The position numbers and the translations under genes were made by a program. Shown piece by piece: positions 44,024 to 54,939 of a DNA stretch of 64,000 bases. The notes beneath the pieces are model-generated. The model did no database searches. It worked only from the letters and a program-made list of their open reading frames with translations, and was not told the origin of the DNA. The DNA is taken from the NCBI GenBank assembly GCA_035561135.1, contig DATMYA010000052.1, forward strand, positions 62,001 through 126,000, in the 5' to 3' direction. The stretch's first letter is position 1; every line of letters starts with the position of its first letter. The DNA comes from Clostridia bacterium (GTDB taxonomy: Bacteria > Acidobacteriota > Terriglobia > Terriglobales > Acidobacteriaceae).

Positions 44024-46006
44024 CTACTGAACGGCTTTTTCGGCCTGACTGCGCCGGCGCGCCTGTATCTCTATGTACACGTTAATCAGCGAGATGGCTG
44101 CGGGAGTGACGCCGGGGATTCGGCTGGCCTGACCGAGGGTGACGGGTCGCACGCGACGGAGTTTCTCGTTCATCTCGCGCGAAAGTCCGCTTACCGAAGA
44201 GTAGTCAAACCATGCGGGGATGGACTTCTCTTCGGACTTCTTTAAACGCAAGATTGCCTTCTCTTGCTGATCGAGATAGCCTGCGTACTTTATCTCCGTT
44301 TCCACCGACTTCAGTTCATTGCGAACCGCCGACGACAAACCCACGCCAGCGGACGCCGAGGATTCCCGCTCGAAGAAATCCGGCAACAGCACCACGAGCG
44401 CTGGGACGAAATCTTCGATGATGACTTCGGGACGCTTTAATAACTGGGCATACGTTGAGCCGGTCACGATACCGACTTTGGCGGCAAGGGCGCAAGGCAG
44501 TTCGCCATCGACGCGCGTGTTCTCCAGCAGCTGCTTTAAGGCCTCCATGCGCTGCTGCTTCGCAAGATGTTCACGCCAGGCTTCGTCGTCGATGAGACCT
44601 ACGCGTCGTCCGTAGGGAGTGAGGCGACGGTCCGCATTGTCTATGCGCAGGTGCAGCCGAAATTCAGCGCGCGACGTGAACATTCGGTAAGGCTCGTTCG
44701 TGCCCTTGCTGATGAGGTCGTCGATGAGAATGGCCGTGTACGCCTCTGTGCGGTCGAGCACCAGAGGCGGCTCGTTTTTAATGGCGAGCGCGGCGTTGAT
44801 GCCAGCCATCAGTCCCTGGCACGCTGCCTCTTCGTAACCGCTGGTTCCGTTGATCTGCCCTGCGAGATACAGGCGCGCAATCTTCTTTGTCTCGAGCGTG
44901 CGCTGTAACTCCGTCGGATCGATCGCGTCGTACTCAATGGCATAGCCGGGGCGCAGCATCTCGGCCTTCTCAAGGCCCGGAACTGACTTGATCATCGCGA
45001 GTTGAACATCGACAGGCATCGATGTACTCATGCCATTTACATAAATCTCGTGCGTGTGCAGACCCTCGGGCTCGAGATAGAGCTGGTGCGTTTCCTTGTC
45101 GGGGAACTTCACGAACTTATCTTCAATCGATGGACAATACCGCGGTCCGATGGACTGTATCTGGCCGCTGTACATTGGCGAGCGATGAACATTCGCGCGG
45201 ATGATGCGGCCCGTCTCTTCGGTTGTGAACGCGATGTAGCAGGGAACCTGCGCTTGGGTAATCTTCTTTGTGCGAAAGCTGAAGGGAGTTGGGTCGGCGT
45301 CGCCGGGCTGCTCTTGGAACTTGCTCCAGTCAATCGTGCGACCATCGAGGCGCGGAGGTGTGCCCGTCTTCAGACGGCATCCACGAAGGCCGAGCCTCTT
45401 CAGTGCCTCGCCGAGCAGATGAGAAGGCGGCTCACCGCTGCGTCCTGCGGGATAGGTCTTCTCCCCGCAGTGAATCAACCCGTTCAGGAAAGTCCCGGTC
45501 GTAATAACGATGGCCTCGGCGCCTACGGTTCGGCCATCGCGAAGACGAATACCGCGCACTCGCCGGCCGAGATTCGAGTCGCCATCACCGTCCTCAACAA
45601 TCAGCTCAGACACTTCCGCCTGTTTGACGGTGAGGTTCGGCTGAGACTCCAGTAGCTCGCGCATTTTCACGCGGTACTGCTGCTTATCGCACTGTGCGCG
45701 CGGAGACCACACGGCCGGGCCCCGCGAGGTGTTCAGAAGCCGGAACTGAATGCCAACGGCATCGGTGACTTCGCCCATGATGCCGCCCAGCGCATCCACT
45801 TCGCGTACGAGATGGCCCTTCGCGATTCCACCCACGGCAGGGTTGCAGGACATTTGCGCGATCAGGTCGATGTTCAGCGTGAACAAAGCGGTCTTCAGGC
45901 CCATGCGCGCCGCCGCCACGCCAGCCTCGCATCCGGCATGGCCAGCACCCACGACCGCGACATCGTATTGTTCGCTAAAGTTTTGTCCCGTAATGGCGGA
46001 ACTCAC
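44024..46006 (-). CDS. mnmG: tRNA uridine-5-carboxymethylaminomethyl modification enzyme MnmG (GidA)
   Basis: 660 aa from GTG 46006, which has SD AGAGGA; ATG 46048 in frame lacks one. The FAD-binding motif [19 protein letters not shown] is at the N-terminus. [81 protein letters not shown] and the C-terminal [13 protein letters not shown] are all family motifs. Works with MnmE to modify the wobble uridine of tRNAs. Three genes separate it from parA, so the classic mnmG-rsmG-parA order is only partly kept. Confidence 0.95.
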   Translation of the reverse strand: MSSAITGQNFSEQYDVAVVGAGHAGCEAGVAAARMGLKTALFTLNIDLIAQMSCNPAVGGIAKGHLVREVDALGGIMGEVTDAVGIQFRLLNTSRGPAVWSPRAQCDKQQYRVKMRELLESQPNLTVKQAEVSELIVEDGDGDSNLGRRVRGIRLRDGRTVGAEAIVITTGTFLNGLIHCGEKTYPAGRSGEPPSHLLGEALKRLGLRGCRLKTGTPPRLDGRTIDWSKFQEQPGDADPTPFSFRTKKITQAQVPCYIAFTTEETGRIIRANVHRSPMYSGQIQSIGPRYCPSIEDKFVKFPDKETHQLYLEPEGLHTHEIYVNGMSTSMPVDVQLAMIKSVPGLEKAEMLRPGYAIEYDAIDPTELQRTLETKKIARLYLAGQINGTSGYEEAACQGLMAGINAALAIKNEPPLVLDRTEAYTAILIDDLISKGTNEPYRMFTSRAEFRLHLRIDNADRRLTPYGRRVGLIDDEAWREHLAKQQRMEALKQLLENTRVDGELPCALAAKVGIVTGSTYAQLLKRPEVIIEDFVPALVVLLPDFFERESSASAGVGLSSAVRNELKSVETEIKYAGYLDQQEKAILRLKKSEEKSIPAWFDYSSVSGLSREMNEKLRRVRPVTLGQASRIPGVTPAAISLINVYIEIQARRRSQAEKAVQ

Positions 46007-46123
46007 GCTGCAATCCTCTGACGGCGCCCACACGCGTCGAAACTCCATTTTAGCAAGGGATTGAAAGTACCCGGTTCGGAGGGAGGGCTTTGAAGCTGCT
46101 CAAAAACTCGAAAGCAAGCGGGG

Positions 46124-46204
46124 GTCATCCTGAGCGTAGCGAAGGATCCGCTGTTCACAACAAAGGCAGATCCTTCGTGCGCGCACAAGTGACCTCAGGA
46201 TGAC
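46124..46204. repeat. Dispersed palindromic repeat (CATCCTGAGCG family), third copy
   Basis: GTCATCCTGAG (46124-46134) matched inversely by CTCAGGATGAC (46194-46204), with an inner pair CGAAGGATC / GATCCTTCG (46140-46148 and 46169-46177). About 80 bp, MITE-like, in the gap upstream of mnmG. Confidence 0.8.
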
Positions 46205-46288
46205 TCGATATAGCTTTTTCAGCAGCCTGTTCAGCCGCCGGGGTAAGCCGTTCCCCCCTGTGCCCCATTCAAAGACCCGAGCTCTGCT

Positions 46289-47029
46289 CTACTGCGCCGC
46301 GTTTGCTTCGCGAAAGTTTTGTCGCACGGAGGCGATGAAATCCCGCGCCTGCGGCGGAGCAGGAACCTTGCCGGTCAGCAACGTTCGGAAATCGTAGTCC
46401 TGTTTGTAGAACGCCCGCGTTGAGTCGTCGTCCTGACGCATATTCGCGCCGCTCAGGGTCAAGCCGGCGAAGACACCGCGTGTGCGAGAGTAAGTGAGTA
46501 CTTGCGCTCGCAGTTTCCAGTCGGTGGATGCTGCGGCTTCACGACCGACGGGACCTGCTGCGATTGCTCCCTCACCGCCGAATTTCCAGTTGGCGCTTAG
46601 AAGCTGGTTCATCCCTGCCTCATTCATAACTAGCAAGACAAGATCGACGGACTCGGCCCCGATCTGCGCGCCCCAGCTACCGCCGGTCAACGTGAAGAAT
46701 GCGGGAGCAGACCAGCCGTTAGCATTGCGGCACGTTGCCACGCCACGTCCGTGCTGGCCGCCAATGACGAAGCCTCCCTTAACCATGTCGGGCACGATGG
46801 CGACGCACTTAGCTTCTTTCAAAACGTTCTCCGGAATGCCCTTATCCGGGGCAGCCGTCAATTCGTTCAGAACTTTGCCGGAGTCGGTGAGCCGGTTCAG
46901 CACTTCTGAGCGCTCCTGGGAGACCGGCTGTCCAGCAGCATTGACTCGTGTGGGCTGTTCATGCCGGGAGCAGCCTACGGCCACAAACATCAGCACCAAA
47001 GCGACCAGCAGCAATATCAACTTTCTCAT
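46289..47029 (-). CDS. SYLF (Ysc84)-domain lipoprotein
   Basis: 246 aa. A lipobox (LMFVAVGC) ends the signal peptide at Cys20, so it is a lipoprotein anchored in a membrane. The rest is a SYLF domain: LKEAKCVAIVPDMVKGGFVIGGQHGRGVATCRNANGWSAPAFFTLTGGSWGAQIGAESVDLVLLVMN. SYLF domains bind phosphoinositide-like lipids in eukaryotes; in bacteria the role is unclear. The gene is monocistronic as far as can be seen. Confidence 0.9.
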   Translation of the reverse strand: MRKLILLLVALVLMFVAVGCSRHEQPTRVNAAGQPVSQERSEVLNRLTDSGKVLNELTAAPDKGIPENVLKEAKCVAIVPDMVKGGFVIGGQHGRGVATCRNANGWSAPAFFTLTGGSWGAQIGAESVDLVLLVMNEAGMNQLLSANWKFGGEGAIAAGPVGREAAASTDWKLRAQVLTYSRTRGVFAGLTLSGANMRQDDDSTRAFYKQDYDFRTLLTGKVPAPPQARDFIASVRQNFREANAAQ

Positions 47030-47205
47030 GTTGTAATTCCCTCCCCGTGCGACGTCCGTGAATTCTGCACTTAGGTTTCAGGTAGTTGGAGGGTGATTTC
47101 GCAGCAGGGGTTTGCAGAGGAAGTCAAGATTTGGCGAGGTTCTTGCTGAGCCCGGCCCCGCGGAACAGTGCTGCTGGGCGACGTTCAGCGGCAACCGGCA
47201 GGAAC

Positions 47206-48102
47206 TTAGAACCAGCCTTTTCGGCGGAAGTACCAGAGGATGAGCAGCGTCGATATTCCCATTAGACCAACGGCGTAAAGAGCGCCGTGCGGATTGCTCG
47301 TCCAGGGTAGATGCAGGTTCATCCCAAAGAAGCCCGTGATGATGACCATCGGCAAGGCAACCGTGCCATAGACCGTAAGTACCTTCATCACCTCGTTGGT
47401 GCGATTAGCCACGGCCGACAGGTAAATGTCCAGCGAGCCGGTCAGCAGATCACGATAGGTCTCAATGAGATCCACGGTCCGGACCAGGTGATCGTAGATG
47501 TCCCGGAAGTAGGGATCGAGGTCATCGCCCATCAAGCCGCCTTCGCGGCGTATGACAGAGTTCACCACCTCGCGCATGCCGCTCGCAATGCGCCGGAAAT
47601 CAATCAGCTTGCGCTTCAGGACGAAAATGCGCCGGAGCGTTGGGGGATCCGGCGTCTCCAGTACATCGGTCTCAAGCTCGGATGTTTCCTCGGCAATCCC
47701 GTCGAGCACCGGCATGTATCCGTCAACGACCGTGTCTAACAATATGTAGAACACGCGATCTAGACGCTGAACATTGTCTTGTATCGCCCGTTGTCGCACT
47801 TTTTCGACAAAGGAGGAATCCTGACTGCTTACGCTGATGACGAAATCGCGCCCGAGAAAGACATCGAGGTCATCGAAGTTAAGGCCGTCATTCGCGTGCA
47901 GGTGTTTCAGGACGAAAAAGATATAGCCTGCGTGCTCTTCTGATTTCGCACGCTGCGGGCGATGCCGGCAATCTTCGATCTGCAGTTCGTGGAGATGAAA
48001 ACGGAGTGCCAGTTCGTCAAGCGCCGGCGACGAAGGGTCGTCGATGTGGTACCACTCGAGCGACGGGATCGGCTGCGCGGCAGTGCTCAGGGCGTGGCGC
48101 AT
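47206..48102 (-). CDS. corA: CorA-family magnesium/cobalt transporter
   Basis: 298 aa. A long cytoplasmic alpha/beta funnel domain, then two membrane helices with the selectivity-filter motif GMNLHLP (GMN) near residue 262 and a C-terminal RRKGWF. It lies 3 bases downstream of the hypothetical gene 48106-48576 and is probably translated with it. Confidence 0.93.
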   Translation of the reverse strand: MRHALSTAAQPIPSLEWYHIDDPSSPALDELALRFHLHELQIEDCRHRPQRAKSEEHAGYIFFVLKHLHANDGLNFDDLDVFLGRDFVISVSSQDSSFVEKVRQRAIQDNVQRLDRVFYILLDTVVDGYMPVLDGIAEETSELETDVLETPDPPTLRRIFVLKRKLIDFRRIASGMREVVNSVIRREGGLMGDDLDPYFRDIYDHLVRTVDLIETYRDLLTGSLDIYLSAVANRTNEVMKVLTVYGTVALPMVIITGFFGMNLHLPWTSNPHGALYAVGLMGISTLLILWYFRRKGWF

Positions 48103-48105
48103 GGC

Positions 48106-48576
48106 TTACGCCGGCTTCTTTCCCTTCGCGCCGTCCGGCGTCTGCCAGGGTCGCATTGGGCGGTCCACCTGAGGCTTGTCGCGATCCCTGACGCGATCGT
48201 AGACGTAGGTTTCGCTTACCGAACCCAGCGACTCGTTATACAAACTGGTCGCACCGATGGCTTCCTTAAGCTCCTCAGAGAACCGGTGCAACGCTCGCAG
48301 ATGGTCCTCCGTCGCGGCGATCTCAAGCTTGCTGGTCCGCAGAAACTTCTGGTAGCCACGATCGACGAGCTTGGAAATCTCTCCGCCGACGAGGCAGCCC
48401 GGATAGGCAAAGAACTTTGCCGTACCGTCTTCCGCTTTTTCAATCGCTGCGGAACAGTTGTACTTCTTCAGGAAAACGCGGTTAGCTGTGCCGGGAGCTT
48501 CCAGCACCTCAAAACCATGGTCGCGTAGCCATGCCAGCGAATCTTCGTAACTCTTCTGCTTGATCGTCTTTGCCAT
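48106..48576 (-). CDS. Conserved hypothetical protein upstream of corA
   Basis: 156 aa from ATG 48576. The first part (SYEDSLAWLRDHGFEVLEAPGTANRVFLKKYNCSAAIEKAEDGTAKFFAYPGCLVGGEISKLVDRGYQKFLRTSKLEIAATEDHLRALHRFSEELKEAIG) is mixed alpha/beta. The C-terminus is Pro-, Lys- and Arg-rich and probably disordered. It has no signal peptide or helix. It is separated from corA by 3 bases, so a role linked to Mg/Co transport is possible, but no family is recognised. Confidence 0.75.
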   Translation of the reverse strand: MAKTIKQKSYEDSLAWLRDHGFEVLEAPGTANRVFLKKYNCSAAIEKAEDGTAKFFAYPGCLVGGEISKLVDRGYQKFLRTSKLEIAATEDHLRALHRFSEELKEAIGATSLYNESLGSVSETYVYDRVRDRDKPQVDRPMRPWQTPDGAKGKKPA

Positions 48577-48767
48577 TTCCCCTACTTCTGATGCGTCGCA
48601 GGCGCACAGGGCTACTCACCCGCCCCGCCGCTCTGACCTTGCGGAGCAGAGAGCGCAATCAATCTGCCCGGCATCGAAACACTTCTAGACTATAAGGCCA
48701 TTGAGTCGATAACTTTCGCACATTGCAATCTAATACAGCAACTCAGGTGTTACAACGGGCAGTGCAT

Positions 48768-49241
48768 ATGCTTGTGATAGGCAAGGCTGAATACGAAGAC
48801 ATCCGTTGCCACGGCGAGGAGCGCTATCCTCACGAATGCTGCGGCGTGCTGCTGGGTGCAATCAGCGGCAATCGCAAAATCGTGAGCCGCGTCGTTCGCT
48901 GCACGAACACCCGAGGACAGGCTGCGCGCACGCGATACAACATCGACCCGCGCGAGTTGATCGATATCCAGCGACAGGCGCGGGAGCACGGCGAGAGCAT
49001 TCTCGGCTTTTACCACTCGCACCCCGACGCGCCCCCGCACTGGTCACGCACCGATCTGGACCAGGCCTACTGGCCGGATTGCTCCTACATTATCGTCAGC
49101 GTTCTGGCAGGCAACGCCTCGGAGATGACTTCCTTTGTGCTTGAAGGCGCCGATGCTGATCGTCGCTTCCTCACGGAATTGTTGGAAGTGGTGGAACACG
49201 ACCGACGTGAGCGGAGCGCCATCATTGATTACAATCAGTGA
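48768..49241 (+). CDS. JAMM/MPN-domain metalloprotease (Mov34/PAD-1 family)
   Basis: 157 aa from ATG 48768. The JAMM zinc motif is complete: Glu in PHECCGVLLG, then HSHPDAPPHWSRTDLDQA (HxHPxxxxxxSxxD). Bacterial relatives remove C-terminal residues from ThiS/MoaD-like sulfur carriers or act on ubiquitin-like tails in cysteine synthesis (Mec+). No ThiS/MoaD-like or E1-like gene is next to it; selD follows 53 bases later on the same strand, so the two may be co-transcribed. Confidence 0.9.
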   Translation: MLVIGKAEYEDIRCHGEERYPHECCGVLLGAISGNRKIVSRVVRCTNTRGQAARTRYNIDPRELIDIQRQAREHGESILGFYHSHPDAPPHWSRTDLDQAYWPDCSYIIVSVLAGNASEMTSFVLEGADADRRFLTELLEVVEHDRRERSAIIDYNQ

Positions 49242-49294
49242 CTACAGTCTGTGCACTGACGAAGTAACTGCGCGGAAGGATCTCACGACTTGTG

Positions 49295-50344
49295 ATGGAA
49301 GTGAAGGAAGTGAAGAAAGTTCGTTTGACGGAGACGGTCAAGGCTGCGGGTTGAGCCAGCAAGCTCAGTCCGGCGGCGCTGGACTCGGTGCTTGGGAAAT
49401 TAGCCCGGCAACAAGACCCTAACGTCCTCGTCGGCTTCGATAAAGCCGATGACGCGGGTGTGTATCAACTCACGCCAGAGCTGGCGCTCGTTCAGACGGT
49501 CGACTTCTTTACGCCCATCGTGGACGATCCCTACGTCTTCGGACAGATTGCGGCGACCAACGCGCTGAGCGATGTGTATGCCATGGGCGGACGCCCGCTG
49601 AGTTCGCTCGCGATGGTCTGCTTCCCCGAAAAGGGCGACCTATCAATCCTCCAGGAGATTCTTGCGGGCGGTCTTAGCAAGATGACGGAGGCTGGCTGCG
49701 CCGTCATTGGCGGACATTCCATTCGCGATCCCGAAATCAAGTTCGGCTACTCAGTTACCGGAACGATCAATCCTCGGCGCGTGCTCACGAATTCAGGGGC
49801 AAAAGCGGGCGACCACCTCGTGCTCACGAAGGGCCTTGGCACGGGCGTCATCTCAACGGCGATCAAGCGGGGCGAAGCGAAGCCGGAGTGGATTGAGGTG
49901 GCAACGCGCTCCATGACGACCCTCAACAAGACAGCAGCCGAGATAGCGCAGAGCTACGATGTCCACGGCATGACGGACATCACCGGCTTTGGCCTGATCG
50001 GCCATGCGCGGGAGATGGCGTTGGGTAGCGACGTCAGCCTCATCATCTTCAGCTCGGAGCTTCCGCTGCTAAATGGCGCACTCGACTGCATTCGCGCCGG
50101 ATTTGTCCCGGGAGGACTGAAGGCGAACCGCGAATTCGCCGAATGCGCAGTCGAGTACGACGGCAACGTTTCAGAAGAACTGCGCACCGTGCTCTTTGAT
50201 CCGCAAACTGCGGGTGGCTTGCTTATCTCGATCGAAGCCGCGCAGGCGCAGAAACTTGCCGAGGAACTTCGTGCCGCCGCCCTGCCCGCCCGCATCATCG
50301 GCCGAGTCATCGCCGAGAAGAAACCGCTCATTAGCATCTCCTGA
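49295..50344 (+). CDS. selD: Selenide, water dikinase SelD with an in-frame UGA (selenocysteine)
   Basis: Makes selenophosphate from selenide and ATP, the Se donor for Sec-tRNA and 2-selenouridine synthesis. The frame is open from ATG 49295 (GTG 49292 is an alternative) to 50344, 349 aa, with one TGA at 49352-49354. It falls in LTETVKAAG-U-ASKLSP, exactly where E. coli SelD has catalytic Cys17, three residues before the invariant Lys (Sec20 and Lys23 here). The rest is canonical: GFDKADDAGVYQL, TVDFFTPIVDDPYVFGQIAATNALSDVYAMGG, DITGFGLIGHAREMA and DPQTAGGLLISI. Automated callers would start at GTG 49388 and lose the active site. selA/selB are outside the window. Confidence 0.93.
49363..49389 (+). 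promoter_or_regulatory. Candidate bacterial SECIS hairpin in selD
   Basis: AGTCCGG (49367-49373) pairs with CTGGACT (49379-49385), one G-U. The 5-base apical loop CGGCG has a G at its second position. There are 19 bases between the UGA and the loop, within the usual bacterial range. The stem extends outward past one C-C mismatch. Confidence 0.6.
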
Positions 50345-50459
50345 GAGCTCATCGCATCGCCTTAGTTTGATGACAGAGCCAATTCAAAGCAAACGTTATG
50401 GCGTCTACGCTTCGCGCCTTCGGCGCGCGGTCGACATGACGCTCTATTTGTAAGCAAAC

Positions 50460-50490
50460 AAAGGCGACCCGAAGGCCGCCTTTGTTCTCC
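50460..50490. terminator. Terminator between selD and ftsH, probably bidirectional
   Basis: AAAGGCG (50460-50466) / CGCCTTT (50477-50483), with inner pairing; T-rich tails on both sides (TTTGTTCT on + and TTGTTTGC on the minus strand). It can serve both converging units. Confidence 0.65.
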
Positions 50491-50532
50491 CATAAATCTG
50501 GATTATCTCAACCGATACTCAACCACCCGTGA

Positions 50533-52449
<1,917 letters not shown>

Positions 52450-52552
52450 AGAAGCTCCTAATATTTGAGGGCGACCGTATCAATACGCAAGCACCCAGCA
52501 GTTTAGATGCCTGCCAAGCTGCTCGGATTTACGGAATTTGCTCCCCTTATAG

Positions 52553-52579
52553 ATTGTAACCGTTTTGGAGGGAAAACAA
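52553..52579 (-). promoter_or_regulatory. Candidate promoter of ftsH
   Basis: On the minus strand TTGTTT (52579-52574) and TACAAT (52558-52553) are 15 bp apart, between the hpt stop and ftsH. ftsH could therefore be transcribed independently of tilS-hpt. Confidence 0.4.
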
Positions 52580-52592
52580 CGCGCAGAAGCCT

Positions 52593-53120
52593 TCAAATAG
52601 AGGGCTGCAGGTCTTCATCGGCAGAGGCAAGATAAGCCAGATTCCGGCCAAGCAGGGGCCCTCCCAGGCCATATCCGATCACATAGCCCTCGTCGATCAG
52701 GAAGCCAAAATAGTCCGGTTGCAGCAGCACCCTGCGCTGTGATGGGCGATCCACCATTACCGCCAGTCTGACCGAGGCCGCGCCACGGGCAGTGAGATTT
52801 CTAATCAGGAACTCGGTCGTGATCCCCGACTGCATCAGGCCCTCAACCAGGAGGACGTGCTTGTCTCTGACTTCCAATTCTGGAGCAAAGAAGATTTCCG
52901 TCGTGGCGATGTTGCCTTGCAGCATCTCCCGGAAGTACGGCTTTACAAAGTTGCAGACCAGAGAAAGGTCAAGAGCGCGAATGAGGTCAGCCATAAAAAC
53001 AAAGCCGTTCTCCAGGACGCCGATGACGTGCAGTTCCTTTCCTTCGTAGTCGCTCGAAATCTGCCGGCCGATGTCCCGGATGCGCTTCTGCATCTGTTCG
53101 GCAGTAACTACGGTCTTCAT
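52593..53120 (-). CDS. hpt: Hypoxanthine phosphoribosyltransferase-like protein with a degenerate active site
   Basis: 175 aa from ATG 53120 (TTG 53150, 8 bases after tilS, is an alternative). The fold is HPRT-like: GVLENGFVFMADLIRAL, VKPYF, the PRPP region VLLVEGLMQSGITTEFL (about 89-105) and FGFLIDEGYVIGYGLG. In catalytic HPRTs the PRPP loop reads VEDIIDTGxT; here it is VEGLMQSGIT, so the second acidic residue and the catalytic-base Asp are Gly94 and Gln97. The PPi loop LKGS/G is LENG and the GYGLDY Asp is Gly. Several required residues are thus missing. Located between tilS and ftsH. Confidence 0.85.
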   Translation of the reverse strand: MKTVVTAEQMQKRIRDIGRQISSDYEGKELHVIGVLENGFVFMADLIRALDLSLVCNFVKPYFREMLQGNIATTEIFFAPELEVRDKHVLLVEGLMQSGITTEFLIRNLTARGAASVRLAVMVDRPSQRRVLLQPDYFGFLIDEGYVIGYGLGGPLLGRNLAYLASADEDLQPSI

Positions 53121-53157
53121 GCTGTGGGGCAGTCCTGTTTCCTTGGTCAAATGAACC

Positions 53158-54591
53158 TCATTCCGAGAGTTCTTCGATAAGTACCGCCTGCCCCGTCTGC
53201 TGCCGGAAAGCGTGCTGCACGGCAACCGGGAACCCGCGAACCCAAACGATCGAATCGCCGCTCACCACAACCGGCCACAAAGCCTTGTCCGGCTTTAGCA
53301 CCTTCTTCTCCTGAAGGAGGCGCTTGAGTTTCTCCGGCGACCTGCTGCGCACGGGATGAAAACGGTCTCCCGCTTTCCAGTTGCGCACAACAAGCACAGA
53401 CGCCAGCGAGCCTGGATTGAGCAGCGCTGCGGGATTATACCCCTCACAGCTTCCGGTGACGGTAACCAATCGCGTCCGGAGCCGTAATCCAGCTTCCCGT
53501 ACCACCACCTCGCCGGGAACACCTAGGTGATACTCGTAGTCTTCGACCACGACTGTAGGAACACGCGGCTTGATAACCAGTTCTCCGCCTCGCCGCTCCG
53601 CAAAATAGCCATTCGGCAGCACACACCTTGACGTAGTCCTCTCCGCGACGGACAGCAGTTCTTCGATATGATGGAAATCAAGGGCAAGACCGGCCTGCTC
53701 GGCAGCGAAACGGATGAGGCGACGTCGCAGCGCCAAGGGATGATGTGCGAGCGCAGAAATGCCGACCGCCGCTCGACTCTCGCCCGAAGTAATGACATCA
53801 ACAGAGAGGCTACGAACTTCAGCGTCCCAGAAATCTTCCTCCGCACGCGCGATTTCGGCAGACTCACTCAGCACCCTGCGGATCGAAGGGTTGTAATCGC
53901 GCTCCAGCAGCGGGAGCAGTTCGTGGCGTACGCGGTTGCGAAGATACCGGCGGTCGCGGTTGGTGGCGTCTTCGCACCAGCGCTGGCCGATGCTCTCCAA
54001 ATACTGCTCAACCTCGTTCCGAGAAATCGACAGCAGAGGCCGGACAACTCCCGACTCCTCTCGTTCGCCCAATGACAAGCGGGGGTAGATTCCCGCCAGG
54101 CCACGCGAACCTGCTCCGCGCATCGTGCGCAAGAGCACGGTCTCAGCCTGGTCGTCTGCCGTGTGCGCAGTCGCGACTTTGTCGAGCAGATTGCGGCGAA
54201 TGAGCGACTCGAAGAACTGGTAACGAAGCTTGCGGCCTGCGGCTTCCACGCCCATCGCGTGCTCGCCGGCGTACGCAGGAACGTCAACGCTCTGCTGATG
54301 ACACTCCAGTTCATGCTCAAGGGCCAGGTCGCATACGAACTGCGCGTCGGCATCGGCCTGCGCGCCCCTGATGCCATGGTGCAGGTGTACGACGGAGAGA
54401 ACGGCGCCAAATTCCGTTCGCAACTCAAGCAGCGCCCGCAGCAGTGCCACCGAGTCCGCTCCGCCCGACACCGCTACACCCACGCGGTCGCCCGGGCGCA
54501 CCAGGTAAAGTTCACGCACATAGGCCAGCAGCTTGGTCAGCACCCGCTTATGGTACATCGACCGCCGCCGCCAACGGTCGAGCAGGTTCAC
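53158..54591 (-). CDS. tilS: tRNA(Ile)-lysidine synthetase TilS
   Basis: Adds lysine to C34 of tRNA-Ile(CAU) so that it reads AUA. It has 477 aa from GTG 54591 (ATG 54558 is an alternative). PP-loop AVSGGADSVALL; HLHHGIRG; ATAHTADDQAETVLLRTMRGAGSRGLAGI; then ATNRDRRYLRNRVRHELLPLL. The C-terminal TilS domain (WKAGDRFHP...KKVLKPDKALWPVV) is complete. It overlaps the stop of the upstream small ORF by 4 bases (GTGA) and is followed by hpt and ftsH. Confidence 0.95.
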   Translation of the reverse strand: MNLLDRWRRRSMYHKRVLTKLLAYVRELYLVRPGDRVGVAVSGGADSVALLRALLELRTEFGAVLSVVHLHHGIRGAQADADAQFVCDLALEHELECHQQSVDVPAYAGEHAMGVEAAGRKLRYQFFESLIRRNLLDKVATAHTADDQAETVLLRTMRGAGSRGLAGIYPRLSLGEREESGVVRPLLSISRNEVEQYLESIGQRWCEDATNRDRRYLRNRVRHELLPLLERDYNPSIRRVLSESAEIARAEEDFWDAEVRSLSVDVITSGESRAAVGISALAHHPLALRRRLIRFAAEQAGLALDFHHIEELLSVAERTTSRCVLPNGYFAERRGGELVIKPRVPTVVVEDYEYHLGVPGEVVVREAGLRLRTRLVTVTGSCEGYNPAALLNPGSLASVLVVRNWKAGDRFHPVRSRSPEKLKRLLQEKKVLKPDKALWPVVVSGDSIVWVRGFPVAVQHAFRQQTGQAVLIEELSE

Positions 54592-54776
54592 CAGCGCGTG
54601 TAGATGCGCTCGTTACCCCTGTGCTCGCCACGAGCACTACTGCCAAGGGACGGCAGCACCGCGAATGCGCCGGACGCGATCATCGCGGCGAAAAACAGAA
54701 GCGTGAGCGCAGCGGGAAGAAAGAACTCGATACTTGTTAGCCAGAGCAAGGCAAAGATGGTGAATACGATCCACAT
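54588..54776 (-). CDS. Small membrane protein translationally coupled to tilS
   Basis: 62 aa from ATG 54776. A hydrophobic stretch of about 40 residues (MWIVFTIFALLWLTSIEFFLPAALTLLFFAAMIASGAFAVL) forms one or two membrane helices; the tail is hydrophilic. No family recognised. The stop TGA overlaps the tilS GTG by 4 bases, a coupling arrangement that favours a real gene. No clear SD was seen for the small ORF. A signal-like frame continues upstream to 54860. Confidence 0.45.
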   Translation of the reverse strand: MWIVFTIFALLWLTSIEFFLPAALTLLFFAAMIASGAFAVLPSLGSSARGEHRGNERIYTRW

Positions 54777-54865
54777 AGGGAACGATCCTGGGCCTGGGCA
54801 GACCTGGAGCGTTGGAGAGTAGCTGGCGGCGTTTGGTTGCCGCGCGCGCGACGAGTTCACGGTCG

Positions 54866-54898
54866 AAAAACAAAAGGCCCGGAATTTTCTCCGGGCCT
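54866..54898 (-). terminator. Terminator of gyrA
   Basis: AGGCCCGGA (54875-54883) / TCCGGGCCT (54890-54898), 6-base loop; the minus-strand tail is TTTGTTTTT. It lies about 40 bases beyond the gyrA stop. Confidence 0.9.
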
Positions 54899-54939
54899 CT
54901 CAACTTCGCAGCCAAGGATGGCTGCTCAACGCGCCACTT

